Numbered from the stretch's first letter, positions 27,711 to 36,344 are shown. The stretch is DNA of 64,000 nt from Halomonas sp. BDJS001 (GCF_026104355.1 NZ_CP110535.1:992001-1056000), one strand, 5' to 3'. The notes: a model not told the origin generated them from the sequence alone. Translations and numbers: made by a program.

Positions 27711-29498
27711 ATGCTAGAGCGATCATCCTTGGCTGAGAATGCCCTAACGTCGTTACATGACGAAGAGTACGATGTGCCATTGAATCTGCAAAATCTGAAC
27801 CACTCCACCATGGTGTTCACGAAAGGCCGCACATCGACGTCGCTGAACGGCAATTGGAATTTTTGCGTGGATTTGCTTGATACAGGTCTGCGTCAAAAAT
27901 GGTATGAAATGCAGCCGGCCAACCCTGTCGATCGCGTTGAACCCTGGGACTACGACCCATTTATGGGTGAGTCCATCCCGGTGCCCTCAAACTGGGCCAT
28001 GTTAAAGGAGAAATGGTACTTCTTTGAGGGCAGTGCCTGGTACACCAAAAAGCTGCCCCCAGAGCTTTTTAAAAAGCGGGATAGTGACGCAGAATCAGAC
28101 CAACGCTACATCCTTAGGGTCGGTGCGGCTCAGTACGACTGTAAAGTATTTCTTAACGGAAAATTCCTAGGCAATCACTATGGCGGCTCGACTCCCTTCT
28201 ACGTTGAGCTGACGGATGACCTGGCCGAAGAAACCAATTGGCTGATGCTGTGTGTCAATAATACTCGTACGCTGGATCGCGTACCGATGCGCAATACAGA
28301 CTGGTTTAATTACGGTGGCGTTTACCGCGAGGTCGAGCTATTTAGCTTACCCAGAGAATTCATTCGCGATATGTTCATTCGCCTTTCTCAGGATGGAAGG
28401 GCGATAGAGGTTGATGTAGTTGTTGATAGAGCTGTCGATGGCACCAGTATTCACCATGCTCATCTTGAGATACCTGAATTAGGCATTGCTCAAAAGATTA
28501 GCCTTGAACAGGGCAAAGGCACTTGCCGAATAGTAGCAGAACCAGAGCGATGGTCGCCTGAAAAACCACGCCTATATAAAGTGGTGCTGACTGCTGGCGA
28601 AGATAGCATCACTGACAATGTCGGCTTCCGTTCTATCGTTCGCCAGGGGGTCGATATCCTCCTAAACGGGGAGCTTATTTGGCTACGTGGCATTTCTGTT
28701 CATGAAGACGATGACATCCTCGGGAAAGTGACGTCCGATGAAGACATTCGCAGACGGCTCGCACATGCGAAAGAGCTTGGGTGTAATTTTCTTCGCCTCG
28801 CGCACTACCCCCATCATGAACGCGCAGCTGAACTAGCCGATGAGATGGGCTTTTTACTATGGCAAGAAATTCCCGTTTACTGGGCCATTGACTTTGATAA
28901 TCCCAACACGCTTAAAGATGCTAAAAACCAACTCATTGAGTTAATAAAGCGTGATCGCAATAGAGCTAGCGTTATCATTTGGTCGATTGGCAACGAGAAC
29001 CCAGATACGGATAGCCGTCTCTCTTTTATGCGTGACCTGGCTGAAACTGCGCGCCTATATGACCCCACGCGCTTAATCGCCGCAGCGTGTCTGATTAATC
29101 ATGCAAAATTGAAAATTGAGGATCGGTTAGTCGACCATTTAGATGTTATCGGCATTAATGAGTATTACGGTTGGTACGATGAAAACTTCGACGACCTGTA
29201 CGCCATCGGCAAAAACTCCGACCCGGAACGCCCTGTCGTCATTTCTGAAACGGGGGCAGATGGCGATAACTCGTCTCAAGGCCCATCTGAAGGCCTGTTC
29301 AGCGAAAAGTATATGGCGGATGTTTACCGGCGGCAGATCGATACGCTGCAAAAATTAGCGTATATCAAAGGTATGTCGCCTTGGATTTTATACGATTTTA
29401 GAGTTGAGCGAAGACAAAATATTTTCCAGAGAGGATTCAACCGTAAAGGATTGATTGCCGCTGATAAATCTACAAAAAAGAAGCATTTAATGTTCTAG
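27711..29498 (+). CDS. Beta-glucuronidase (GH2)
   Basis: 595 residues, close to E. coli UidA in length. The GH2 order is a sugar-binding domain, an immunoglobulin-like domain, then a barrel. The acid/base Glu is in WSIGNENPD (near residue 428) and the nucleophile in VISETGADG (near 510). Near the C-terminus FNRKG supplies the N-x-K-G motif that reads the glucuronate carboxylate in true beta-glucuronidases. There is no signal peptide, so it is cytoplasmic. It starts 23 bases after the TRAP binding-protein gene and should release glucuronate for UxaC. The GH2 family also contains galactosidases and mannosidases, but the N-x-K-G motif and context favour glucuronide. Confidence 0.88.
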   Translation: MLERSSLAENALTSLHDEEYDVPLNLQNLNHSTMVFTKGRTSTSLNGNWNFCVDLLDTGLRQKWYEMQPANPVDRVEPWDYDPFMGESIPVPSNWAMLKEKWYFFEGSAWYTKKLPPELFKKRDSDAESDQRYILRVGAAQYDCKVFLNGKFLGNHYGGSTPFYVELTDDLAEETNWLMLCVNNTRTLDRVPMRNTDWFNYGGVYREVELFSLPREFIRDMFIRLSQDGRAIEVDVVVDRAVDGTSIHHAHLEIPELGIAQKISLEQGKGTCRIVAEPERWSPEKPRLYKVVLTAGEDSITDNVGFRSIVRQGVDILLNGELIWLRGISVHEDDDILGKVTSDEDIRRRLAHAKELGCNFLRLAHYPHHERAAELADEMGFLLWQEIPVYWAIDFDNPNTLKDAKNQLIELIKRDRNRASVIIWSIGNENPDTDSRLSFMRDLAETARLYDPTRLIAAACLINHAKLKIEDRLVDHLDVIGINEYYGWYDENFDDLYAIGKNSDPERPVVISETGADGDNSSQGPSEGLFSEKYMADVYRRQIDTLQKLAYIKGMSPWILYDFRVERRQNIFQRGFNRKGLIAADKSTKKKHLMF

Positions 29499-29545
29499 CT
29501 TCTTTTTACCACTCTATAAAAGATTAAAAATGGAAATGAAATCTA

Positions 29546-30274
29546 ATGCATAAAGGTTTACGGCGTTACCAAGAGCTGGCTCGCGACTTAAAGATTTTGA
29601 TTCAGCAGAAAGGGTATAAAGTCGGCGATCGTATTATGACTGAGCGTCAGATTTCAGAGGCTTTGAACGTGGGCAGATCCGCAGCACGCGAAGCCATACT
29701 CATGCTTGAAATTGAAGAGCTGGTTGAAGTGAGAAAAGGGTCTGGCATCTATTTGCTTTCCGACAGCCGCTCGGTAGCAAAGCCTGTGGTTGATGATGTG
29801 GGGCCATTTGAACTGTTACAGGCAAGGCAACTGTTGGAAAGTAGCATTGCCGGTTTTGCCGCAGTGTCAGTTACCAAAAACGATATTGTGCGCATGCGGG
29901 AAGCGCTTGATATGGAGCGCAAGGGCATTGAAGAGAAGAATAACGACTACTCCAGTGATGAGCTATTCCATCGTCTGATAGCAGAGGCGACGCAAAACAG
30001 TGTGCTGGTCGATATGGTCTCTGAACTGTGGGCTAAAAGAGACCAGAGCTTGATGTGGGCGAGACTGCATGAGCGGATATTTGATACCAACTACCGGGAA
30101 AAATGGCTAAAGGATCATCAGGATATCCTCTCTGCACTGCAGCTAAAAGATGCCGAAGGGGCGCGTAAGGCGATGTGGGTTCATTTAGATAACGTCCGAG
30201 ACACGCTAATGGAGCTCTCCGACGTGGAAGACCCGAATTTTGACGGTTATCTGTTTAACAAGAGCACGATCTAA
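29546..30274 (+). CDS. GntR-family (FadR/FCD) transcriptional regulator of uronate block
   Basis: 242 residues. A winged helix-turn-helix (about 8-75, VGDRIMTERQISEALNVG) is followed by an all-helical FCD ligand domain with metal-type acidic and His positions (ARQLLESSIAGFAA, DELFHRLIAEAT). It is related in architecture to UxuR and ExuR. It lies between the beta-glucuronidase and uxuA genes in the same direction and is likely to repress this block in the absence of a uronate intermediate. Its probable operator is the palindrome at 26567-26597. That assignment rests on position only. Confidence 0.9.
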   Translation: MHKGLRRYQELARDLKILIQQKGYKVGDRIMTERQISEALNVGRSAAREAILMLEIEELVEVRKGSGIYLLSDSRSVAKPVVDDVGPFELLQARQLLESSIAGFAAVSVTKNDIVRMREALDMERKGIEEKNNDYSSDELFHRLIAEATQNSVLVDMVSELWAKRDQSLMWARLHERIFDTNYREKWLKDHQDILSALQLKDAEGARKAMWVHLDNVRDTLMELSDVEDPNFDGYLFNKSTI

Positions 30275-30297
30275 TAAGCATATAAGGGAGAAGGTGG

Positions 30298-31464
30298 ATG
30301 AAACATACATGGCGCTGGTTTGGGCCGGACGATCCAATCAGCTTGTCGGATGTACGACAAGCGGGCTCGACTGGTGTTGTGACGGCTCTGCACCACTTAC
30401 CGAACGGTTGTGTGTGGCCCTTGAATGAAATCATGGAGCGTAAGGCTATCATCGAAGCTGCTGGGCTTGAGTGGACAGTGGTAGAAAGCATTCCGATACA
30501 TGAGGATATAAAGACTCACGCCCATGGCTGGGAAACACTGGCGGATGCCTGGGCAGAAAGTGCCATTAATCTTGCCGAGGCTGGCATAAAAACCATCTGT
30601 TACAACTTTATGCCCGTCCTGGATTGGACCAGAACCTCCTTGCGCCATGAGTTACCGGATGGGGCCTTATGCTTAAGGTATGACGCGCTTAGCGTCGTCG
30701 TTTTTGATTTGTTGATACTGCAGCGCCCCGGCGCAGCATCAGATTATGACGAGAAAACGCAGGAATTAGCCCGGGCTCGCCTATCTGAAATGAACGCAGA
30801 TCAGGTTGAGGAGCTAACGAATACTATTATTGCTGGCCTACCCGGCGCGGAAGAAAGCTACAGCCTCGATAGCTTCAGCGAGCGGCTCGCTGCCTACAAA
30901 GGCATTACCGCCGAGGTTTTGAGAGAAAACCTCGCTTCGTTTCTCTCAAGAGTCATTCCAAAGATAGCGCATACCGGCGTTCGATTAGCGATTCACCCAG
31001 ACGATCCACCGTATTCTCTGTTCGGGCTGCCGCGAGTGGTCTCAACCGCTCAGGACTTAAGAGACATTGCGACTATGGTTGCGTCGCCGCTAAATGGTTT
31101 CACGCTCTGCTCTGGATCACTGGGTGTGCGAGCTGATAACGATGTCATTGCGATATTGCAAGAACAGGCGGATAAAGTTCACTTTTTACACTTACGAAAT
31201 ACCACACTGGAAGCCGATGGCGCCAGTTTTCACGAGGATGCGCATTTAGATGGCGATACCGATATGGTTCGTCTGATAGATGTCATTTTGGATATTGAAG
31301 AAAAAAGAGGGGAGCAACTTCCTTTTCGCCCAGACCATGGCCACGCAATGTTGAGCGATTTGCGTAGCGGCTTTAAACCTGGCTACCCCGCCATCGGGCG
31401 GTTGCGCGGCATGGCGGAAATTCGTGGTGTTGAGCGTGCGCTTCGATTCAAACGAGGCGGTTGA
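30298..31464 (+). CDS. uxuA: Mannonate dehydratase
   Basis: 388 residues (EC 4.2.1.8). The enzyme dehydrates D-mannonate to 2-keto-3-deoxy-D-gluconate. Family marks include MKHTWRWFGPDDPISL at the N-terminus, KTICYNFMPVLDWTRT near residue 100, RLAIHPDDPPYSLFGLPR near 225 and the C-terminal PFRPDHGHAML metal-site region. GGAG is placed 8 bases before the ATG. No fructuronate reductase (UxuB) gene is present in the block, so the step between UxaC and UxuA must be supplied by another locus or an unrecognised enzyme. Confidence 0.96.
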   Translation: MKHTWRWFGPDDPISLSDVRQAGSTGVVTALHHLPNGCVWPLNEIMERKAIIEAAGLEWTVVESIPIHEDIKTHAHGWETLADAWAESAINLAEAGIKTICYNFMPVLDWTRTSLRHELPDGALCLRYDALSVVVFDLLILQRPGAASDYDEKTQELARARLSEMNADQVEELTNTIIAGLPGAEESYSLDSFSERLAAYKGITAEVLRENLASFLSRVIPKIAHTGVRLAIHPDDPPYSLFGLPRVVSTAQDLRDIATMVASPLNGFTLCSGSLGVRADNDVIAILQEQADKVHFLHLRNTTLEADGASFHEDAHLDGDTDMVRLIDVILDIEEKRGEQLPFRPDHGHAMLSDLRSGFKPGYPAIGRLRGMAEIRGVERALRFKRGG

Positions 31465-31541
31465 ATCAACATCTGAAGATAAACCGTTAATGGTTTACAG
31501 CGTGGGCTAATAGGCATATTCAGTTGCCTTTCACCCACAGG

Positions 31542-31567
31542 TCTCGCCTTTAATGCCGGCTGAAATA
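31542..31567. repeat. Right 26-bp direct repeat flanking uronate block
   Basis: Identical to 20656-20681. Here it covers the 3' end of the intact threonine aldolase gene. The bases just before it no longer encode the LysE C-terminus. Confidence 0.9.
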
Positions 31568-32557
31568 CGCCTCCATCACCGCGATGACCTTGTCGATATC
31601 CGCGTCATTAATATCGCGGTGAGTTACGAAACGCGTGGTATAAAGCAGCTCGATCAAAATGCCGTGCTCTTTTAGCCAAGTGGAGAGCGGCTGAACGTGT
31701 TCATCGGGGAAGTGTGCGAATACCATATTGGTCGCTTGTGAGGTGATTTCGACGCCAGGCAGCTTCGCTAGGCCCTCTGCCAGCCGCGCTGCACGGCGGT
31801 GATCGTCGGCTAGATCGGCCACGTGATGGTCTAACGCATGCTGGCAGGCGGCAGCGATAATACCTGATTGGCGCATGCCACCGCCCACCACCTTGCGCCA
31901 ACGCCGGGCACGGTCGATCAATGCTTGCGAGCCCACCAGTGCCGAGCCCATGGGCGTGCCCAGGCCTTTTGAGAAGCATAGCGACACGCTATCAAACGGC
32001 AGGCACAACTGCTTGGGCGAAGTATCGGTAGCGACTACCGCATTAAACAGTCTTGCTCCGTCCAGGTGGGTTGCTAAGCCTCGCTCGCGAGCTAGTTCGG
32101 TGGCGCTCAATACGTACTCTGCAGGCAGCACTTTGCCGCCAATGGTGTTTTCCAGTGCCAGCAACTTAGTACGCGCAAAGTGAAAGTCGTCGGCTTTAAT
32201 GGCAGCACTGATTTTTTCCAGCGGCAGCGTGCCATCGGCGGCGTTTTCAATCGGCTGGGGCTGAATGCTGCCCAAAACCGCTGCACCGCCGCCCTCATAG
32301 CGGTAGGTGTGAGCTGATTGCCCCACAATGTACTCATCACCCCGCTCGCAGTGGGCCATAAGTGCCACCAGGTTACTTTGCGTGCCGCTTGGGAACAGCA
32401 GCGCTGCCTCTTTGCCAGTCTGCGCGGCTAGGTTTTCTTGAAAAGCGTTGACCGTTGGGTCATCGCCCCAAACATCGTCACCTACCGGTGCAGTTAGCAT
32501 GGCGTCTTTCATAGCGGGGGAGGGGCGAGTCACCGTGTCACTGCGTAGATCAATCAT
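31550..32557 (-). CDS. ltaE: Low-specificity L-threonine aldolase
   Basis: 335-residue PLP enzyme that splits L-threonine or allo-threonine to glycine and acetaldehyde. [16 protein letters not shown] is the standard N-terminus of the family. The PLP lysine lies in [16 protein letters not shown] near residue 195, with [10 protein letters not shown] just before. AGGAG stands 6 bases before the ATG. Its 3' end carries the right copy of the 26-bp repeat; a degenerate second 3' end of the same gene lies 10.9 kb away next to LysE. Confidence 0.95.
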   Translation of the reverse strand: MIDLRSDTVTRPSPAMKDAMLTAPVGDDVWGDDPTVNAFQENLAAQTGKEAALLFPSGTQSNLVALMAHCERGDEYIVGQSAHTYRYEGGGAAVLGSIQPQPIENAADGTLPLEKISAAIKADDFHFARTKLLALENTIGGKVLPAEYVLSATELARERGLATHLDGARLFNAVVATDTSPKQLCLPFDSVSLCFSKGLGTPMGSALVGSQALIDRARRWRKVVGGGMRQSGIIAAACQHALDHHVADLADDHRRAARLAEGLAKLPGVEITSQATNMVFAHFPDEHVQPLSTWLKEHGILIELLYTTRFVTHRDINDADIDKVIAVMEAYFSRH

Positions 32558-32685
32558 GCGAACTCCTTTTTGAGCCTTAATTCAACGAATAAGGGCAGCC
32601 ACTTAGGCACGCTTTATCGAGCAAGTTGTCAGGAACCATCTATGGTTAACAGCATACTGCAAGTCTCTCTAGCATAGGCAACCCG

Positions 32686-33906
32686 ATGGATCTAAAAAGT
32701 GGCTATCCCTTTTGGGCGGTAAAGAACGGATTGTTGAAAACCTTCCCTCAACTGACTCGCGATCATCAATGCGAAGTTGTTGTGATTGGTGGGGGGATCA
32801 CGGGGGCATTGATTGCTGATGAGCTGAGTAAGCATGGCCACCACGTGGTGGTGCTTGAGCGCCGGGATGTGGGGTGGGGCAGTTCCGCTGCCAGCACCGC
32901 ATTGCTGCAGTACGAAATCGACACCCATATGACAGCGTTAGCCGAACGCTATGGGGAGGCCGACGCTGTGCGTGCTTACCGCGCTTGTGCTGAGGCCATT
33001 GGTGAGCTTGAGTCCTTGGCGGCAGGGCTGGGCAATGTGGATTTTGAACGTCAGCAAAGCCTTTACTATGCCAGTAGCGAAGAGGATGTTGCGCCCCTCA
33101 AAGAAGAGTTGGCGCTGCGCCAAGCACACGGATTTGAAGCCGAATGGATGGAGCGCGAGGCTATTTTGGCCGAGTACGGCTTCGTGGCACCCGGCGCTAT
33201 TCTTACGCAGCTAGCCGCCTCTGTTGACCCTTACCGTATGGCGTATCAACTGTTTTCCAGGGTGGTTGAGCGGGGAGGGGAGGTGTATGACCGCACACAA
33301 ATGGAGACGATGGTGCCGGATGCTGAAGGCGTGACGCTCACGTTGGCTAATGGCGCCAGGCTGCGTTGTCAGAACGTCGTGATGGCGGCGGGGTATGAGT
33401 CGCAATCTTGGCTGCCAGAAAAGGTGGCCATCAACCGCAGTAGCTATGCGCTGATCACTGACCCGTTACCGCCAGAGGCATTGGGTAAACTACGCCACAC
33501 CATGGTATGGGAGTCGGCCCGGCCTTACCTCTATATGCGCACTACCCGTGATGGACGACTCCTCGTGGGCGGCGACGATGACGACGAAGATATTCCCAAG
33601 CGCCGCGACGCGCGGGTAGAGGAGAAGGCGGAAGGGCTGGCAGCTAAAATAGAGGCGCTATGGCCGAAGCTCGATATCAATCCTACCTTCTCCTGGGGCG
33701 GAACCTTTGCTGAAACCGACGATGGCCTGCCGTTCTTCGGCCCTCATGAGGTTCTGGGCAGCCGCATTCATTTTGCCATGGCCTACGGCGGTAATGGGAT
33801 CAGCTATAGCATGATTGGCGCCAAGCTGCTGCGAGCGCTTATTGAAGGAAGAGAACACCCCTTGGCGGAGCTGTTTTCGTTTAGACGCCTAGCTAAAATG
33901 ACGTGA
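32686..33906 (+). CDS. FAD-dependent amine/amino-acid oxidoreductase (DAO family)
   Basis: 406 residues. The FAD-binding Rossmann motif VVIGGGITGALIADELSKHG is near residue 30, followed by ERRDVGWGSSAASTALLQ. The C-terminal GGTFAETDDGLPFFGPH and AYGGNGISYSMIGA are usual for glycine/D-amino-acid oxidase-like proteins. The substrate cannot be read from the sequence. It is preceded by about 130 bases without a gene and stands alone, in the opposite direction to ltaE. A link to glycine or amine metabolism would fit that neighbour, but this is only inference. Confidence 0.85.
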   Translation: MDLKSGYPFWAVKNGLLKTFPQLTRDHQCEVVVIGGGITGALIADELSKHGHHVVVLERRDVGWGSSAASTALLQYEIDTHMTALAERYGEADAVRAYRACAEAIGELESLAAGLGNVDFERQQSLYYASSEEDVAPLKEELALRQAHGFEAEWMEREAILAEYGFVAPGAILTQLAASVDPYRMAYQLFSRVVERGGEVYDRTQMETMVPDAEGVTLTLANGARLRCQNVVMAAGYESQSWLPEKVAINRSSYALITDPLPPEALGKLRHTMVWESARPYLYMRTTRDGRLLVGGDDDDEDIPKRRDARVEEKAEGLAAKIEALWPKLDINPTFSWGGTFAETDDGLPFFGPHEVLGSRIHFAMAYGGNGISYSMIGAKLLRALIEGREHPLAELFSFRRLAKMT

Positions 33907-33992
33907 CCTAACTGCGGCAGCCGGGGTTGGAAACAGTAGCGAGCAAGTGTAAATCGCGTATTCTTAACGGATACTCATAAGGATAGCGGACA

Positions 33993-34544
33993 ATGGGTCA
34001 CATACTTTATTTACGTGCACTGGAGCGCAACGACCTGCGCTTTGTTCATGAACTAAATAATAACCAGAGCATTATGTCGTATTGGTTTGAAGAGCCTTAC
34101 GAGTCATTTGACGAGCTGGAGGAGTTGTATAACAAGCATATCCATGACAACGCCGAGCGGCGATTTGTGGCGGAAGATAGCCAGGGCCATGCCATTGGCC
34201 TGGTAGAGCTGATTGAGATCGACTACATCCATCGTAGTGGCGAGTTTCAAATCATTATTACCCCGGAACATCAGGGGAAAGGATTTGCCCGCACGTTAAT
34301 TCGCCAAGCACTGCACTACTCGTTCACGATCTTAAATTTGCACAAGGTGTATCTCATCGTGGCAGTAGATAATGTCAAAGCGATTCATCTTTACGAGGAG
34401 AGTGGCTTTATAGAAGAGGGCCACTTGGTGCAGGAGTTCTTTATCAACGGCAAATACCGCGATGTAAAGCGAATGTATATCCTGCAGGATACCTACCTGG
34501 CGCAACTGTCCGAACAGCAAGAAGAGAATGGCGAGTGGGCTTAG
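33993..34544 (+). CDS. speG: Spermidine N1-acetyltransferase
   Basis: 183-residue GNAT enzyme, very close in pattern to E. coli SpeG along its whole length: [48 protein letters not shown], the acetyl-CoA loop [12 protein letters not shown] and the C-terminal [11 protein letters not shown]. It acetylates spermidine or spermine and so lowers polyamine toxicity. SpeG normally forms a dodecamer with an allosteric polyamine site. A decayed partial copy of the same gene lies 1 kb downstream. The stop is followed by a hairpin shared with the convergent protease gene. Confidence 0.95.
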   Translation: MGHILYLRALERNDLRFVHELNNNQSIMSYWFEEPYESFDELEELYNKHIHDNAERRFVAEDSQGHAIGLVELIEIDYIHRSGEFQIIITPEHQGKGFARTLIRQALHYSFTILNLHKVYLIVAVDNVKAIHLYEESGFIEEGHLVQEFFINGKYRDVKRMYILQDTYLAQLSEQQEENGEWA

Positions 34545-34570
34545 TGGTGTTAAGGAAAAAATCTTTCAAT

Positions 34571-34609
34571 ACTCCTGCCAGCCAACACTTTGGTTAACTT
34601 GGCAGGAGT
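34571..34609. terminator. Hairpin between speG and M48 protease gene
   Basis: Inverted repeat with arms ACTCCTGCCA and TGGCAGGAGT and a 19-base loop between convergent genes. There is no good T-tract, so termination strength is uncertain. Confidence 0.5.
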
Positions 34610-34626
34610 ACCAGAGGGTCTTAATC

Positions 34627-35388
34627 TTACTGGAACGAAGCTTCTAGGCGCGCTGCACGGTCACCCGCTGCTGGGTGGCTGGAGAAGAGGCTACTGTCGT
34701 TGCCGTATTTGGCTTCTATCTTGCGTAGAGCTGCAACGGAAGCCTCTGCATTCAAGTCGTGGCGCTGCAGTAGCTCAATGGCATAATCATCGGCTTCATT
34801 CTCCTGGCGTTGCGAGAACTGAGCATTGACAAGCTTTTCGCCCAGCTCACCCAGCTCAGAGCTTGACAGTGCGGCGGCGGTGTTGCTGCCGCTGGCCGCC
34901 GCGGCTTCACGTGCAGCGGAAGCCGCATAGGCAACCTGGAACGCACGCTTGGAGTGCCCTAACGCCACGTGGCCGATCTCGTGGGCAATAACGTAACGCA
35001 CTTCATCGTCGGTCATTTCATCCATCAGCCCGCTATGCAGCCGAATGGAGCCATTGGGAACTGCAAAAGCGTTCACTTCGTCTAGTTGATAAACGTTGTA
35101 GTCAAGCGTATGGCCGTCGACGGTTTCCAAGCCTTGGGTTAGCTTCGCTAAACGTTGTGCATACTGGCTATCATCTGCAACAAGGTGGTTTTGGGAATCA
35201 AGCTGAGCAATGGTTTGATCGCCGAGTTGTTGCATTTGCTGATCCGACATCGTGGCAGCACCAGCGAAACTGGAGCCCGCAGACATTAGGCCGCCGAGAT
35301 CAGCGCCGGATTGACAGCCGCTAAGAGCGAGTGTCGCCGCTAAACCTAATGCATAAGATGTTTTGCGAACCAAAAAAGGTGTTTGCAT
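34627..35388 (-). CDS. M48-family lipoprotein metalloprotease (LoiP/YggG-like)
   Basis: About 253 residues. The lipoprotein signal ends in LALSGC with the modified Cys near residue 24. The zinc motif HEIGHVALGH is near 133, and the third ligand lies in the ENEADDYAIELL helix. It acts in the periplasm on misfolded or outer-membrane proteins, like E. coli LoiP. The start ATG at 35388 has AAGGA about 7 bases upstream; an ATG 18 bases further upstream precedes that site and is unlikely. It is convergent with speG. The region upstream of it (35389-35522) is AT-rich and shows no gene. Confidence 0.93.
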   Translation of the reverse strand: MQTPFLVRKTSYALGLAATLALSGCQSGADLGGLMSAGSSFAGAATMSDQQMQQLGDQTIAQLDSQNHLVADDSQYAQRLAKLTQGLETVDGHTLDYNVYQLDEVNAFAVPNGSIRLHSGLMDEMTDDEVRYVIAHEIGHVALGHSKRAFQVAYAASAAREAAAASGSNTAAALSSSELGELGEKLVNAQFSQRQENEADDYAIELLQRHDLNAEASVAALRKIEAKYGNDSSLFSSHPAAGDRAARLEASFQ

Positions 35389-35522
35389 CGTCCGTTCCTT
35401 CGTCAATGTGCGTGCATAACAAGAAGAGTCTGCACGTTGAGTATTGCGCCTTTATTAGCCGAACTAATATTAGCCTAATCCTTTATATAACTCCATACTT
35501 TATCGAAAATTAGCTTATAGGG

Positions 35523-35708
35523 ATTGACTACGAACATCGAAACGCTGCACTTAAAGTCAATACTCCGCTAGACATTGCGCGGATTGTTACCGCTTTAAAA
35601 ATGCACAAAGTGTTATTAATCGTAGCGGTAGGGAACATTAAAGCGATGCATCTTTACGAGGAGCGTCGCTTAATTGAAAGCCGAAATTGCCAAATCAGCT
35701 GGCTGTAA
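35523..35708 (+). pseudogene. Decayed partial copy of speG
   Basis: A start-less frame of 61 codons. It opens with IDYEHR, matching IDYIHR of the intact SpeG, and then reads MHKVLLIVAVGNIKAMHLYEE, where SpeG has [21 protein letters not shown]. The centre, which should hold the acetyl-CoA loop, is deleted or scrambled, and the tail has lost all similarity. There is no start codon or ribosome site, so it is a relic of a duplication rather than a gene. Confidence 0.85.
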
Positions 35709-35711
35709 GGC

Positions 35712-35740
35712 TAAAAAAACGCCTCTTGTAAACGAGGCGT
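35712..35740 (-). terminator. Intrinsic terminator of small gene at 35777
   Basis: Stem ACGCCTC / GAGGCGT with an 8-base loop. On the minus strand it is followed by a run of seven T. It lies 36 bases past the small-gene stop codon. Confidence 0.9.
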
Positions 35741-35776
35741 TGTATGGAGCTGAAGCAGCATGCGGGTTCTATATGT

Positions 35777-35893
35777 TTAACGCAGATAAGCCTTAATGGC
35801 GTCAAGTGCCGCGCGCTGCTGCAAAGCGCGTTTCGCCCACACTTCCATAACATCAGCTGCTAACGCTTGTGCTGGGTTGACTAAGTGTTGCAT
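35777..35893 (-). CDS. Small protein, 38 aa, paralogue of the one at 36231
   Basis: I do not recognise this family. The frame encodes MQHLVNPAQALAADVMEVW and then AKRALQQRAALDAIKAYLR. AGAGGA lies 9 bases before the ATG, and a strong intrinsic terminator follows the stop, so this is a complete small transcription unit. The C-terminal 24 residues share V-x-E-x-W, A, RAA, A and KAYL at identical spacing with the small protein encoded about 450 bases upstream on the same strand. The conserved part would form an amphipathic helix. It has no signal peptide or membrane segment. A degenerate tandem repeat lies in its upstream region. Confidence 0.7.
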   Translation of the reverse strand: MQHLVNPAQALAADVMEVWAKRALQQRAALDAIKAYLR

Positions 35894-35937
35894 GGCGTTT
35901 ATTCCTCTTTCAGGGGATCAGAGAATGTGGTGAGACC

Positions 35938-36014
35938 TTGTTGTAAAAATGATGTTGTAAAAGCTCATGCCGTAAAAAGCGCATGTTGTACACAGCTTGT
36001 GTTGTGCAAAGCAG
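35938..36014. repeat. Five degenerate 15-16-bp tandem repeats upstream of small gene
   Basis: On the plus strand the units run TTGTTGTAAAAATGA, TGTTGTAAAAGCTCA, TGCCGTAAAAAGCGCA, TGTTGTACACAGCTTG and TGTTGTGCAAAGCAG. They lie 45-121 bases upstream of the 38-aa gene start, in its leader or promoter. The stretch 35894-36162 holds no other recognisable gene. Confidence 0.65.
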
Positions 36015-36162
36015 CAATGAAGCTGTGGTGAGATATTAAGAGCTTTATTTGCGAAGGGCTAGTCCTAACGATGTAGGTGATTTGCCATTTTCCGTAAGCT
36101 GTGGCTTACAAATGGCGTTATAACGATATTAGGTCTTTGAATGGAAAAGGTTTTCATAGTCA

Positions 36163-36189
36163 TAAAAAAGCCGGAAATTATTCCGGCTT
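36163..36189 (-). terminator. Intrinsic terminator of small gene at 36231
   Basis: Stem AAGCCGGAA / TTCCGGCTT with a 4-base loop. On the minus strand it continues into a run of six T. It lies 42 bases past the small-gene stop. Confidence 0.9.
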
Positions 36190-36230
36190 CGGTGATTATC
36201 TTTGGTCTAAAAGGGTGCAAAAGACCTGAA

Positions 36231-36344
36231 TTAGCCTAAATAGGCTTTCAGCGCTTCGACTGCGGCACGATGCCATTGAGCATGCAAGCTCCAGAACTCT
36301 AGAACTTCATTATCGCGTGCAGGGGGGGTTATTAAAAAAGTCAT
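36231..36344 (-). CDS. Small protein, 37 aa, paralogue of the one at 35777
   Basis: Encodes MTFLITPPARDNEVLEFW and then SLHAQWHRAAVEALKAYLG. An AGGAGG ribosome site stands 8 bases before the ATG, an exact TATAAT is 32 bases upstream of the start, and an intrinsic terminator follows the stop. All parts of an independent gene are present within about 220 bases. Over the last 24 residues, 12 are identical to the neighbouring 38-aa protein and most others are conservative. Function unknown. The size and the W/KAYL helix are reminiscent of small regulatory or membrane-peripheral peptides, but I cannot assign a family. Confidence 0.75.
   Translation of the reverse strand: MTFLITPPARDNEVLEFWSLHAQWHRAAVEALKAYLG

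Noticed and set aside
31480..31541. Nested hairpins after uxuA as a terminator
   Set aside because: Arms are only 5-6 bases (TAAACC/GGTTTA, AGGCA/TGCCT) and no T-tract follows; too weak to list.
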